Part shown: piece by piece, positions 17,764-26,158 of the stretch
Position numbering within the stretch: the first letter of the stretch is position 1
Layout of the letters: every line of letters starts with the position of its first letter
From: Bacteroides sp.
GTDB taxonomy: Bacteria; Bacteroidota; Bacteroidia; Bacteroidales; Muribaculaceae
Assembly: GCA_014802425.1 (NCBI GenBank)
Contig: JAAVCH010000031.1
Span: 1-39,667, forward strand
Reading direction: 5' to 3'
DNA: 39,667 bases
Position numbers and translations under genes: made by a program
The notes under the pieces: model-generated
Seen by the model: the letters and a program-made list of their open reading frames with translations, nothing else
The model's database searches: none
Told to the model about the DNA's origin: nothing

Positions 17764-19278
17764 TCATGCAATCTTTTTGACCAGCCGCGAAAGGACCGGT
17801 ACATTCTCGAATCTCGCCACCGCCCCGATGTAGACCAGCAGCATCACAGTGCGCGACACATAGCTTCCCCACACGCATCCCGGCATCCACACCGCCTCAC
17901 CGAGGGCGTAGAGCGCCACGGCAAGCGCCGTGTAGGCCCCGATGCGCCCCCATTCGTAGGGGATGGGGTAGTACTTCCTTCCCACGGCCCAGCTCACCGC
18001 CATCACCACGAAATAGCTGATGAAGGCCGCCCAGGCCGAGCCGAGATAGCCGTCGGGGATGCCGATGGCAGGCACGAGCCAGAGATTGAGCCCCAGCATC
18101 AGCACGAAGCAGAGCAGGGAGAAGTACATTCCCCAACGTGTCCGGTCGGTGAGCTTGTACCATAGCGAGAGGTTGAAGAAAACGCCGAAGAAAAGCTCGG
18201 CCATCATCATCACCGGCACCACGCGCAGTCCTCCCCAGTAGCCCGGCGACTCGAAGTATTTCAGCACCGGCAGGAAGTACATCACGCCGAGGAATATCAG
18301 CAGGCCGAAGATGACGAAGTACTTCATGGCGTCGCAGTAGGCCTTCGTGCGGTCCTCCCCCTTGGCCTTGGCCTGGGAGAAGATGAAGGGCTCGTAGGCG
18401 TAGCGGAACGCCTGGGTGAACATCACCATCACTATGGCTATCTTCATGTTGGCCCCGTAGATGCCCACCATGCTGCGGGCCGCCTCCTCGTTGCCCCGGA
18501 AGATGTAGGGGATGAGGAGCTGCCCCATGTTCTGGCTCAGTATCCCGGCCACTCCGAGTATGAGCAGGGGCCAGGAATAGTCGAGCATCCGCTTGAGCAG
18601 GCGAGGGTCGAATTTCCAGCGCCGCCCCGTGAGCCACGGAGTGAGCGAGAGCAGCACCGCGACGGTGGAGATGAGGTTGGCCACGAATATCCAACCGATG
18701 CCGAACGAATCACCTCCGGCAGGGGCATAGAACCAGTCGATCGCCCCCGGCCACCGCTTCTCCAGCGCCGGGCACCCCAGCAGGAAGAAGAGGTTGAGGC
18801 CGATGTTGAGGCCTACGTTCATGAGCTTGATGCCGGCGAAGGTCCACGCCTTGTTGCGGAAACGCAGATAGGCGAACGGCAGGTTGGAGAACGCGTCGAG
18901 CGCCACCGTCACGCCGAGCATCCACACGTACTCCGGATGCCGCGGCAGCAGCAACGCCGCCGAAATGCGGGGCAGCAGCAGCGTCAGCGCCACGATGAAC
19001 AGCGCCGACGTCATGCCGACCGACGTCAGCGACGTGGTGTAGACCTTCTCGGGATCGTCCGAGGCGTTGGCGAAGCGGAAGAAGCCGGTCTCCATACCGT
19101 AGTTGAGTATCACCAGCGCCACGGCCGTGAAGCCGTAGAGATAGCTGACGATACCGTACTCCGCCGCATCGAAAAGATACACATACAGAGGGACGAGGCA
19201 CCAGTTGAGGAAGCGTCCCACGATACTGCTGAGTCCGTAGACCGCCGTATCCTTGACTAAGCTCTTTATTCCGGCCAT
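17764..19278 (-). CDS. Wzx/MurJ-type polysaccharide flippase
   Basis: The product has 504 residues when started at the ATG (MAGIKSLVKDTAVYGLSS) four bases after the ruvB stop; an ATG seven codons upstream overlaps ruvB and is less likely. It has about 12-14 membrane helices, the N-terminal signature GLSSIVGRFLNWCLVPLYVY, and a polysaccharide-biosynthesis C-terminal domain, as in the MOP exporter superfamily. It should move a lipid-linked oligosaccharide across the inner membrane; the cargo is unknown. In Bacteroidales a flippase of this type commonly follows ruvB, so it is part of the core genome rather than of the capsule locus further right, which has its own flippase. Confidence 0.88.
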   Translation of the reverse strand: MAGIKSLVKDTAVYGLSSIVGRFLNWCLVPLYVYLFDAAEYGIVSYLYGFTAVALVILNYGMETGFFRFANASDDPEKVYTTSLTSVGMTSALFIVALTLLLPRISAALLLPRHPEYVWMLGVTVALDAFSNLPFAYLRFRNKAWTFAGIKLMNVGLNIGLNLFFLLGCPALEKRWPGAIDWFYAPAGGDSFGIGWIFVANLISTVAVLLSLTPWLTGRRWKFDPRLLKRMLDYSWPLLILGVAGILSQNMGQLLIPYIFRGNEEAARSMVGIYGANMKIAIVMVMFTQAFRYAYEPFIFSQAKAKGEDRTKAYCDAMKYFVIFGLLIFLGVMYFLPVLKYFESPGYWGGLRVVPVMMMAELFFGVFFNLSLWYKLTDRTRWGMYFSLLCFVLMLGLNLWLVPAIGIPDGYLGSAWAAFISYFVVMAVSWAVGRKYYPIPYEWGRIGAYTALAVALYALGEAVWMPGCVWGSYVSRTVMLLVYIGAVARFENVPVLSRLVKKIA

Positions 19279-19282
19279 AAGA

Positions 19283-20350
19283 TCATTCAATGTCGTCAAA
19301 CAATGACCCCGGCCCCATAGCCCTTGTGCGGCCGAGATGGGTATAGGCGAGCACCGTCACCTCGCGTCCCCGGGGAGTGCGGTTGATGAAGCCCTCCTGG
19401 ATGAGGTAGGGCTCGTAGACCTCCTCGATCGTGCCCGCGTCCTCGCCTATGGCCGTGGCCAGGGTCGAGAGGCCGACGGGCCCTCCGTGGAACTTGTCGA
19501 TTATCGTAAGCAGGATGCGGTTGTCGATTTCGTCCAGGCCGTAGCGGTCGATGTTGAGCGCCTCAAGGGCCATGCGGGCTATGTCGAGGGTGATGCGTCC
19601 GTCCCCCTTGACCATGGCGAAGTCGCGCACGCGGCGCAGGAGGGAATTGGCTATACGCGGAGTGCCGCGGCTGCGCAGGGCTATCTCCATGGCGGCCTTC
19701 TCGTCGATGCCCACCTTGAGCAGCCGCGCCGAGCGGCGCACGATGCCCTGCAGCACCGTATGGTCGTAATACTCCAGATGCGACTTGATGCCGAAGCGCG
19801 CGCGCAGCGGCGACGTCAGAAGGCCGCTGCGGGTGGTGGCCCCCACGAGCGTGAAAGGGGAGAGCGTCAGCTGCACGCTCTTGGCGCCGGGTCCCTTGTC
19901 GAGCAGGATGTCGATGCGGTAGTCCTCCATGGCGGAATAGAGGTATTCCTCCACCACGGGATGAAGCCGGTGGATCTCATCGATGAAGAGCACCTCGTGC
20001 GGCTCAAGCGACATCAGGATGCCGGCCAGGTCGCCGGGCTTGTCGAGCACAGGACCGCTCGTCACCTTGAAACCCACCCCCAGCTCGTTGGCCACGATAT
20101 TGGCCAGCGTGGTCTTTCCCAGCCCCGGAGGACCGTAGAGCAGCGTATGGTCGAGCGCCTCGCCGCGCATGCGTGCCGCCTGGACGAAGACCCGCAGATT
20201 GGCTATGATCTTCTCCTGGCCGCTGAAATCGTCGAACGCCAGCGGACGCAGAGCCTTTTCCACGTCGCCGTCCGACCCGCCGGGCCTTCCGGCCCCGGCA
20301 TGGATATCGTAACCGGAGTCACCTCCGTAATTATCGGAAAAATCTTGCAT
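19283..20350 (-). CDS. ruvB: Holliday junction branch-migration ATPase RuvB
   Basis: The product has 355 residues, close to the usual 340. It has an AAA+ Walker A (GPPGLGKTT), a Walker B (LFIDEIHRL), sensor 1 (GATTRSG), the arginine-finger region (SPLRARFG) and a C-terminal winged-helix domain (GRRVT-like, here [13 protein letters not shown]). RuvB hexamers drive Holliday junctions through RuvA and deliver them to RuvC. The N-terminal 35 residues before [10 protein letters not shown] are rich in Gly and Asp and vary in the family. A consensus promoter sits immediately upstream, so close that the transcript may have almost no leader. It heads the four-gene operon ruvB-flippase-rnpA-mazG-like. 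Confidence 0.97.
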   Translation of the reverse strand: MQDFSDNYGGDSGYDIHAGAGRPGGSDGDVEKALRPLAFDDFSGQEKIIANLRVFVQAARMRGEALDHTLLYGPPGLGKTTLANIVANELGVGFKVTSGPVLDKPGDLAGILMSLEPHEVLFIDEIHRLHPVVEEYLYSAMEDYRIDILLDKGPGAKSVQLTLSPFTLVGATTRSGLLTSPLRARFGIKSHLEYYDHTVLQGIVRRSARLLKVGIDEKAAMEIALRSRGTPRIANSLLRRVRDFAMVKGDGRITLDIARMALEALNIDRYGLDEIDNRILLTIIDKFHGGPVGLSTLATAIGEDAGTIEEVYEPYLIQEGFINRTPRGREVTVLAYTHLGRTRAMGPGSLFDDIE

Positions 20351-20354
20351 TCTG

Positions 20355-20385
20355 CAAAATTAGCAAAATTTACCGATTAAGCCAA
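20355..20385 (-). promoter_or_regulatory. Bacteroidota-type promoter of the ruvB operon
   Basis: On the minus strand TTG (complement of 20383-20385), 20 bases, then TAATTTTG (complement of 20355-20362): an exact consensus. Its expected transcription start is within a few bases of the ruvB ATG at 20350. Confidence 0.72.
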
Positions 20386-20412
20386 CTTCCGCCCCCTCCG
20401 GCCAGAAACAGA

Positions 20413-20432
20413 AGAGTGGACACGTACACTCT
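20413..20432 (-). terminator. Weak hairpin terminator after the three-gene unknown operon
   Basis: AGAGTG and CACTCT pair around an 8-base loop; on the minus strand the stem is followed by TCTGTTTCTG. A second hairpin (CGTGGC/GCCACG, 20436-20460) lies between it and the stop at 20469. The stems are short, so the call is tentative. Confidence 0.35.
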
Positions 20433-20468
20433 TTTCGTGGCAAAGCCTCCCGAGGCCACGATGCACTG

Positions 20469-21371
20469 TCACAGGAGCCGGCCACGATGGCGGACCTTCC
20501 TACCATGTCTAAACACCGTCCGCTTCATTCTCCCGGATCCTATCCGAGAACCGCATCCACGACGCCATAGCTCTAATATCCCCGCATTCTCTGCGATATC
20601 GGTCTGCCATGTCGGCCAGCATGGATAATCCATATCACTCTCCAGCAACATCACATCCTGTCGAAAAATCTGTGAAATCAGCGCATACATTGATTCTCGC
20701 CAACCCTTTGTGCCCTTCACGTCCTTTCCGGGATTTTCCTGTGAAGAAAAATTACACGTATAATGCCAGTAATTGAGATTATTCGGCTTATGGTTCACCT
20801 TACAGAAAGCCTTCGCCTTCGTCTTTTTCACTGGTTTGCCATCATCCACATCGTCCTCCAGCATGATATAGTCGGGAAACTCGGGAGCCGACCTGAGAGG
20901 AAAGGTGGCCTTGCATTTCTTCACCCATTCCTTATACTCCTTCTCCGTCTGGAAAGTGCGCGGATAGGGTATCTCCCGATTATGAATACCAGAAATCGAC
21001 CATCCGGCCGCAGTATGAGGGCCCGGCAAAGCGCGATAGGTGACGTTCCGCACCGGCATCACTTTCTCTTTCAACGGTTTCCAGTCAAGTTTACCCTTGT
21101 TGATCTGTCTGAAAGGCATACATGAGAGGGTAAAGGACGCACCCATAAGATTGGTGGACAGGTCCTCCATTTCATCGGAGGGGAGAGCCGTGCGCCGCAG
21201 ATGATATACTCCTCCCGGAAACGCCGTCATGCATCCGGAGACATCGCCCTCGATTCTACGGGCTATGACGGCATCAGGCACATACATCAACACAGCGGAA
21301 GCCGGAAACTCCGGCTTCCACAATATTTTCGGTATTATACCATGAGGATACGCCATACAGACCTGCTCCAT
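20469..21371 (-). CDS. Unknown protein, third gene of a three-gene operon
   Basis: I do not recognise a family. The 300-residue product lacks a signal peptide. It has a mixed alpha/beta N-terminal part with several Cys and Met residues, a charged middle (MLEDDVDDGKPVKKTKAK at about residues 170-190), an aromatic stretch NNLNYWHYTCNFSSQENP and a strongly basic C-terminal tail rich in Arg and Gly. The last 35 residues differ from the rest and could be a readthrough into non-conserved sequence. It starts seven bases after the stop of the preceding gene. Base composition is lower in G+C than ruvB and the porW run, which fits an acquired cassette. Coding is supported by operon spacing and the lack of a long competing frame. 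Confidence 0.6.
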   Translation of the reverse strand: MEQVCMAYPHGIIPKILWKPEFPASAVLMYVPDAVIARRIEGDVSGCMTAFPGGVYHLRRTALPSDEMEDLSTNLMGASFTLSCMPFRQINKGKLDWKPLKEKVMPVRNVTYRALPGPHTAAGWSISGIHNREIPYPRTFQTEKEYKEWVKKCKATFPLRSAPEFPDYIMLEDDVDDGKPVKKTKAKAFCKVNHKPNNLNYWHYTCNFSSQENPGKDVKGTKGWRESMYALISQIFRQDVMLLESDMDYPCWPTWQTDIAENAGILELWRRGCGSRIGSGRMKRTVFRHGRKVRHRGRLL

Positions 21372-21378
21372 ATATCCA

Positions 21379-21951
21379 TTACTTAATAAACGAACGTATC
21401 AGATCCGTGATGTTGTGGAGCGACACCACATTGGCGAACTTCAGCTCACGTCCTTCCCTTACACTCATTCCTACCAGACTCTCATCCAGTCCGGCCGGGG
21501 TGCATGCAAGGCCGATTAAGGTATCATCCGGGAGTACGAGCATATAATCAAAAGTATCATCACCCCGGGCAGCATCGATTACGAGTCGCTTATACTCCAC
21601 CTTAGCGAGAGCGGACGCCACTTTCATGATACGCCTTTCCAGATCGGGAGCATCAGAAGTCCACTCCCCAAGCGCACGGAACTCGCTCCGTGAATCCACT
21701 TCAAGCTCGGACAACTGGTCTGAAAGACAAACCCTAAGCTTATCTCCAAGCTTAACCGAAGAGGACCCGGCAGCCGGAACACTGATTTTGACTCGGAGCT
21801 CGGTATCGGCACAAGAATTCGTGGCGGCATGAGCGGGAGAAGACATACAGAACATCGTGAAGGTAATGACAATACCTTTCACGCACTTCTTCACCTTCCG
21901 ACAGACATCAGCCAGCTTCGGACTACCCACTTCAAGCAATTCTTTCTTCAT
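21379..21951 (-). CDS. Unknown exported protein, second gene of the operon
   Basis: The 190-residue product has a long charged N-terminus (about 25 residues with several Lys/Arg), then a hydrophobic stretch GIVITFTMFCMSSPAHAA that looks like the core and AxA site of a signal peptide; the unusually long n-region makes export probable but not certain. The mature part has an early cysteine (NSCADTEL), alternating beta strands (ELRVKISVP, KLRVCLSD) and a segment YMLVLPDDTLIGLAC. No known domain was recognised. Its ATG overlaps the stop of the previous gene by four bases (ATGA), so translation is coupled. A periplasmic component between two predicted cytoplasmic ones hints at a small envelope-linked system, which is inference. 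Confidence 0.65.
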   Translation of the reverse strand: MKKELLEVGSPKLADVCRKVKKCVKGIVITFTMFCMSSPAHAATNSCADTELRVKISVPAAGSSSVKLGDKLRVCLSDQLSELEVDSRSEFRALGEWTSDAPDLERRIMKVASALAKVEYKRLVIDAARGDDTFDYMLVLPDDTLIGLACTPAGLDESLVGMSVREGRELKFANVVSLHNITDLIRSFIK

Positions 21952-22718
21952 GACTGCTGCATTTCACTTAACATATCCGGAGTGAGCGCCCACTCAAAAG
22001 CCGAGTCGCACCACTCATTCAAATCCTTCAACTTCCCCTTAACCATATCCCCGTCATATTCGATACTATCGCCGGACGACTGCATGATTATCTTGAGAAT
22101 CAGCGATCCCCTTGCAGGATTCTCCACATCCGTGACAAATCCATATACAACACGGCCAGACACCTCTGCATCATCCATATAAAGCGTACGCTCCCATCGG
22201 GTAATATCCCTGTCCTTGGCAAGCTGTGAGGTTATCTGATCCCAGTCGTTCATGTATGTCAGCAACTTTTTACTGAAAAGCTGCTCCATCACTTCAACCA
22301 TATCCGACCCATGGACCTTTTCAATCTCAAATTTGAGCTCGTTGAATTTCCTTAGCGTTATGCTCTCACATTCCCTTGCGCACGAAATCTCCATATATCG
22401 GAGAGGAATATGAAGCACTTTTTCCATATCCGTGAAAGTCGTATATGCCGGAAAACGCAATCTGGCCCTGGTCGCCCCGGGACGAAACCCGTACTGATAG
22501 GTTTCCGTATCGGAAGTAACAGTAAACCCGTCTTCGGTGAAACGCCACTCATCGGTGATGACATTAGGAAAATTGGATTCAAACAGATTCCTTACACCCT
22601 GCTGAAACACCTCATCATCATGAAAATCGACAGAAGTAAATAAGACTTCCATCTCCACATCCTTAAGAAAAGTCTTGGAAAAGACCTTCGGGGTAATCTT
22701 TTTAAAGGGGAAACTCAT
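21948..22718 (-). CDS. Unknown protein resembling the TIGR04255 family, first gene of the operon
   Basis: This 256-residue cytoplasmic protein has no signal peptide. Its plan resembles TIGR04255, a sporadically distributed family of unknown role: an N-terminal strand-rich part (FLKDVEMEVLFTSVDF), a central beta region (YQYGFRPGATRARLRFP, FTDMEKVLHIPLRYMEI) and a C-terminal helical end (LKDLNEWCDSAFEWALTPDM). The match is by impression and not certain. It is preceded by a near-consensus promoter and a leader of about 120 bases, so it heads the operon. Codon use is AT-richer than in the flanking ruvB gene. Confidence 0.6.
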   Translation of the reverse strand: MSFPFKKITPKVFSKTFLKDVEMEVLFTSVDFHDDEVFQQGVRNLFESNFPNVITDEWRFTEDGFTVTSDTETYQYGFRPGATRARLRFPAYTTFTDMEKVLHIPLRYMEISCARECESITLRKFNELKFEIEKVHGSDMVEVMEQLFSKKLLTYMNDWDQITSQLAKDRDITRWERTLYMDDAEVSGRVVYGFVTDVENPARGSLILKIIMQSSGDSIEYDGDMVKGKLKDLNEWCDSAFEWALTPDMLSEMQQS

Positions 22719-22843
22719 AGCATGGGCTGATAATTAGCGAACATATCACAGGGGATTGACAATCGGGTCATATATACAAACAAACACAGCAGAAGCGTCA
22801 CGCCTCTGACTGTAAGTTTTCCGATAGATAACCGATTGTTCCG

Positions 22844-22873
22844 CGAAGATACTAAAAAATCACGACTATTCAA
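22844..22873 (-). promoter_or_regulatory. Near-consensus promoter of the three-gene unknown operon
   Basis: On the minus strand TTG (complement of 22871-22873), 19 bases, then TATCTTCG (complement of 22844-22851), one mismatch from TAnnTTTG. The predicted leader of about 120 bases contains an 8-bp hairpin (CAGAGGCG/CGCTTCTG). Confidence 0.5.
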
Positions 22874-23142
22874 CATAAATCGTGTCAAAAAACAACTTCA
22901 GATAGAATCAGCGCAAATCCATACGTGCACCCCATCCGGGTTACATAAGTAGGAGAAAAACCTATCCAAAATATCCATGGTTCCTCTTGCTTAATCCAAT
23001 AGGGCCTCCTCCCATGAGGATGATTCTTCCTCCTAAAGCCGGCCCAAGTAATCTGACCGACGCGGACCGAACCGCTCCGTACGCGCGTAGCCGCCTGCAA
23101 CTCCGTTGCCATTAAAAAACCGACGGTTGCCTTGAACGACGC

Positions 23143-23175
23143 GGAGCCGATGCGGCATGGCGTCGCATCGGCTCC
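23143..23175. repeat. 12-bp perfect inverted repeat downstream of the ATP-grasp gene
   Basis: GGAGCCGATGCG (23143-23154) and CGCATCGGCTCC (23164-23175) pair perfectly around a 9-base loop. On the minus strand the T6 run follows only about 25 bases later, so it is not a standard intrinsic terminator, though it may still help end the capsule transcript. Confidence 0.6.
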
Positions 23176-23213
23176 GGTTATACTGGATATATATGGCAAG
23201 TGAGCGGTACCGT

Positions 23214-24221
23214 CTACTGCGGTACCTCCACCAGGTAGTCGCATTTGGCGAAGGCCTTGCCGTACTCCGGCCGCAGGGTGGCGTCGTCGATATCATGGCC
23301 GTCGAGCCAGGCCAGTATCGCGCCGGGAAAGTTCACTCCGGCCTCGTAGCTGAACGGGAAGCCTCCGCCGAAACGCGGATTCAGCTCCAGGACATAGTAC
23401 CTGCCGTCCTTCTCGAATACATCCACGTCAAGATTGCCTACATGCTTGAGATTCTCCCCTAAGATCCGACCTACGCGGCGGATTTCTGGATTGTCGACCG
23501 TCACGGCCTTGTCGGTCTCGCCGGCGCGCATGGCCAGTTTCTTCTTCACCGACACGCCACGGTTACGCCCCGTGAGGTCGTTCATCACATCCATTCCGTA
23601 TTCCTGACCCTCGATTTTTTCCTGAATCAGTATATATTCGCTTCCCTCCGAAGCCTTGCCGAGGATGGAGGCCTTCACCTTCTTGAGCAGCATGGCGTAG
23701 ACTTCCTCCAGCTCCCCGTCATTATTCACGAATTCTATTCCGATCGAGCCGGAACCCCAGCGGGGCTTCAACACCAGCGGGAACTTCAGCCTGCCCTCCG
23801 CGAGGGCCTTGCGGGCCTCGGCAAGAGACACAAACGTCATCGGAGTCTCCAGCCCGAGCGACGCTACGTACTGCGCCGTGCGGTACTTGTCGAAGCATAT
23901 GTCGATCACCTCGGGAGCCGACACGATGGGAGTCACGCCGATTTCCCTGAACCTCTCCGCGCTGCGTGCGAGTATGGGGAGTTCCAGATCATTGAGGCAG
24001 ATCACGGCCCTGACGTCATTATCCCTGCATATCTCCAGTGTACGGTCGATATAATCCGGGGCATATACGGCAGGCACGGCGATCTTGACGTCGGCAGCGC
24101 TCAGGGCCGGGGCCGACAGCTGCATATCGGTGGCCACGACCTTTCCCTTGCCCTCAAGCTGCTCCCGGAAATACTTCAAAAGATAAGTGCGCCTTCCGGC
24201 GCACGTAAACAGGATGTTCAT
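23214..24221 (-). CDS. ATP-grasp ligase (carbamoyl-phosphate-synthase-like)
   Basis: This 335-residue protein belongs to the ATP-grasp superfamily that includes the carbamoyl-phosphate synthase large subunit and small carboxylate-amine ligases. Visible parts are an N-terminal Rossmann-like PreATP domain (NILFTCAGRRTYLLKYF), the ATP-binding lysine region FPLVLKPRWGSGSIGI, the loop YILIQEKIEGQEYGMDV and the magnesium site VFEKDGRYYVLELNPRFGGG. Such enzymes activate a carboxylate as an acyl-phosphate and join it to an amine. Placed at the end of a polysaccharide locus, it may attach an amino acid or similar group to a sugar or modify a precursor; the substrate is unknown. It begins 9 bases after the end of the broken PLP gene. 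Its G+C content is higher than that of the genes just upstream in the operon. Confidence 0.85.
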   Translation of the reverse strand: MNILFTCAGRRTYLLKYFREQLEGKGKVVATDMQLSAPALSAADVKIAVPAVYAPDYIDRTLEICRDNDVRAVICLNDLELPILARSAERFREIGVTPIVSAPEVIDICFDKYRTAQYVASLGLETPMTFVSLAEARKALAEGRLKFPLVLKPRWGSGSIGIEFVNNDGELEEVYAMLLKKVKASILGKASEGSEYILIQEKIEGQEYGMDVMNDLTGRNRGVSVKKKLAMRAGETDKAVTVDNPEIRRVGRILGENLKHVGNLDVDVFEKDGRYYVLELNPRFGGGFPFSYEAGVNFPGAILAWLDGHDIDDATLRPEYGKAFAKCDYLVEVPQ

Positions 24222-24230
24222 TGTGAAAAA

Positions 24231-25138
24231 CTATTTCATTAGATTCATCAGGCCGCCGGTATGCCAGAACATGGGGCGGTGGATCTCAGGATGCCGGCGG
24301 AGGTAATCCATCATGCCGTAGAAAGCCTTGCCGGAATATGTGGTGTCGAAAACATCAGGCCCGTCTCCGCCATCACCTTGTCAAGGCATTCAGCCATTTC
24401 GGGGGTATATTTTTCATATCCGCCGCAGAGATAGTCGGTGTTGAAGATTATTTCTCCCCTGTAGTCTTTGCGCCGGCCATAGTAATCCGAAAGCATATTG
24501 GCGAACTCCTCGATCACCTGTGTGCCGCGCTCTTTCTGACGGGCCACGGAAATGCCTACTGACTGCACGCCCCCCTCCAGCCGACCATATCCAGCCCGAC
24601 CGCGATACCGGCCTGGATCGAGCCTGTACCGGAAGGATGGAATATATACTCACGCTTGTCTCCGACGGCGTCACATTCTTCTTTAAGTTCCTTCACCGCT
24701 TCTACAAGAGCGATTCCACCAGGCAAATCATGTCCTCCTCCGTGAATGTAAAGCGGATTATATTCCTCTGTCTTCAGTCTTTCTATTGCGGCATCCATAC
24801 TCGGTCCTATTTGATCGACCTCAACAAATTCCACTGATGCCCCACTCTTTCTCACGAGTAATGCATTACCCTTCTCAGCTTCAAATCGCTCTTTTGTACC
24901 CTGATATAATAGATGACATTTCCATCCATTTTTGCACACATCAGGGCAATGGCTCGATTATGATTACTCTGTATATCACCGGTAGTTACACAAGCGTTGT
25001 AGCCCTTTTCACGCATATAGGACTCATAGAATCTTGCCTTACGTGCCTTATTCCCTCCTCCTATTTCCGGATAAAGGTCATCACGGAGTATTTGTATATC
25101 GGAAAATCCAGAAATCCCTTTATTTCTGAAAATAACAT
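24231..25138 (-). pseudogene. Frameshifted PLP-dependent enzyme (ACC deaminase / D-cysteine desulfhydrase family)
   Basis: Read across three frames, this is one gene of the tryptophan-synthase-beta-fold PLP family: LRDDLYPEIGGGNKARKA (Lys of the PLP site), VTTGDIQSNHNRAIALM, CHLLYQGTKERFEAEKGN, IFHPSGTGSIQAGIAVG, VGISVARQKERGTQ and, at the end, GKAFYGMMDYLRRHPEI. It is interrupted at four places, all homopolymer runs: AAAA at 25129-25132, TTTTT at 24929-24933, CCCCCC at 24570-24575 and AAAA at 24349-24352 (plus-strand bases). Adding one base at each restores a 304-codon frame (912 bases, 303 residues) from the ATG 11 bases after the ketoacyl synthase stop to a TAG 9 bases before the ATP-grasp start. 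No other stop codons interrupt the restored frame that I could see. It is either a very recent pseudogene or a local sequence error. Confidence 0.8.
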
Positions 25139-25149
25139 AAACACTTTCC

Positions 25150-26148
25150 TCACTTAAAAGTGATTATGCAGCCTCCCCATGAATAGCCGACACCGAATCC
25201 GCATAATAGAACCGGCCCTTCGAGTTTTTGTGCAGTCATGGCTTGAGAAAGTGCAATCGGAATGCTGTTGCTCACCGTATTTCCAACCTGCGCCAGATTG
25301 ACATAAAACTTATCTTGATCAATCTTGATTTTCTTACGGAGGAAGTTGAGCATATAGCTGTTAGCTTGGTGGAATACGAATAAACCTACATCATCTTGAG
25401 ACAGGTGATTCTTCTCTAGAGTCTGACGTACAACGACCGGCACATTCTTTTGCGTAAACGTGAAGATCTCTGCACCATTCATGAAAAGATAATCTGAGGA
25501 ATGGGGATTACCATTCTCATCAAATGTCAAATCACCCTTCTTTTCAGGATGACGGTGACCGCCGGTACGAACTATAAGGTTTTCCGCACCGGCGCCATTC
25601 GTACCTAAAGCGAATTCTCCGATACGTGCAAAACCATCTTCGGAAACCACGGTAGCGGAAGCAGCATCCCCGAAAATAGTACGATTCCCTTTGTCACGGG
25701 GATGCAGATACTTATTATAAGTCTCTCCAGTGAGGAGGAGAACATTTTTTGCTATCCCCCCGGCTATCAAACCTTTGGCAACAGCGAGACCATATATATA
25801 CCCCGAACAACCAAGATTAAAATCGAAAGCTCCGCAGGATGTTGGCAGACCTAACCGCTCCTGGATTATACAGGCGGAGGAAGGAAGGAAATAATCAGGG
25901 CTTTGAGTGCAAAGAAGCACAAAATCGATATCCTCCTTCTTTATGGACGTATTATCCTTAAATAGCAGTTCCGCCGCTTTTATGGCTAGATCAGCAGATG
26001 TTTCGCCTTCATCTGCAACCCTGCGTTCATGTACTCCGACTTTATCAGCGATTTTATCCACAGTCCACTCCGGGAATTCGGCCACCAACTCTTCGTTAGT
26101 GACAATCCTTTCCGGCAGATAATAGGAAATTGCCTTAATATATACCAT
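25150..26148 (-). CDS. 3-oxoacyl-ACP synthase III family protein (FabH-like)
   Basis: This 332-residue thiolase-fold enzyme has the KAS III catalytic triad: Cys114 in FNLGCSGYIYG, His260 in FVFHQANSYM and Asn290 in QVGNTVSNSIPIAL; the glycine-rich end LLCGFGVGYSWG is also typical. KAS III condenses an acyl-CoA with malonyl-ACP. I start it at the ATG reading MVYIKAISYYLPE, 10 bases after the SDR gene; an in-frame codon 14 residues upstream would overlap that gene and does not match the family start. Next to a dedicated acyl carrier protein, an SDR reductase and a GNAT transferase inside a polysaccharide locus, it most likely makes a short 3-oxoacyl-ACP for decorating a sugar rather than serving housekeeping fatty-acid synthesis. 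G+C is clearly lower than at either end of the locus. Confidence 0.9.
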   Translation of the reverse strand: MVYIKAISYYLPERIVTNEELVAEFPEWTVDKIADKVGVHERRVADEGETSADLAIKAAELLFKDNTSIKKEDIDFVLLCTQSPDYFLPSSACIIQERLGLPTSCGAFDFNLGCSGYIYGLAVAKGLIAGGIAKNVLLLTGETYNKYLHPRDKGNRTIFGDAASATVVSEDGFARIGEFALGTNGAGAENLIVRTGGHRHPEKKGDLTFDENGNPHSSDYLFMNGAEIFTFTQKNVPVVVRQTLEKNHLSQDDVGLFVFHQANSYMLNFLRKKIKIDQDKFYVNLAQVGNTVSNSIPIALSQAMTAQKLEGPVLLCGFGVGYSWGGCIITFK

Positions 26149-26158
26149 TTTCAAGCTT

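Larger units (their letters stand above)
22719..23213. other. 495-base stretch without a supported gene
   Basis: The left part (22719-22875) holds the leader and promoter of the unknown operon. The right part (22885-23213) contains an open frame of 119 codons on the minus strand, but it runs into the end of the ATP-grasp gene, has no recognisable domain and an unlikely composition, so I do not call it. A 12-bp inverted repeat and the palindrome GGTACC repeated at 23205-23225 lie near the ATP-grasp stop. A run of six T (minus strand, near 23114-23119) could mark where transcription of the capsule locus ends. Confidence 0.5.

Noticed and set aside
22885..23244. A 119-codon minus-strand open frame
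   Set aside because: It overlaps the end of the ATP-grasp gene, lacks recognisable features, and spans the strong inverted repeat; no promoter or operon spacing supports it.
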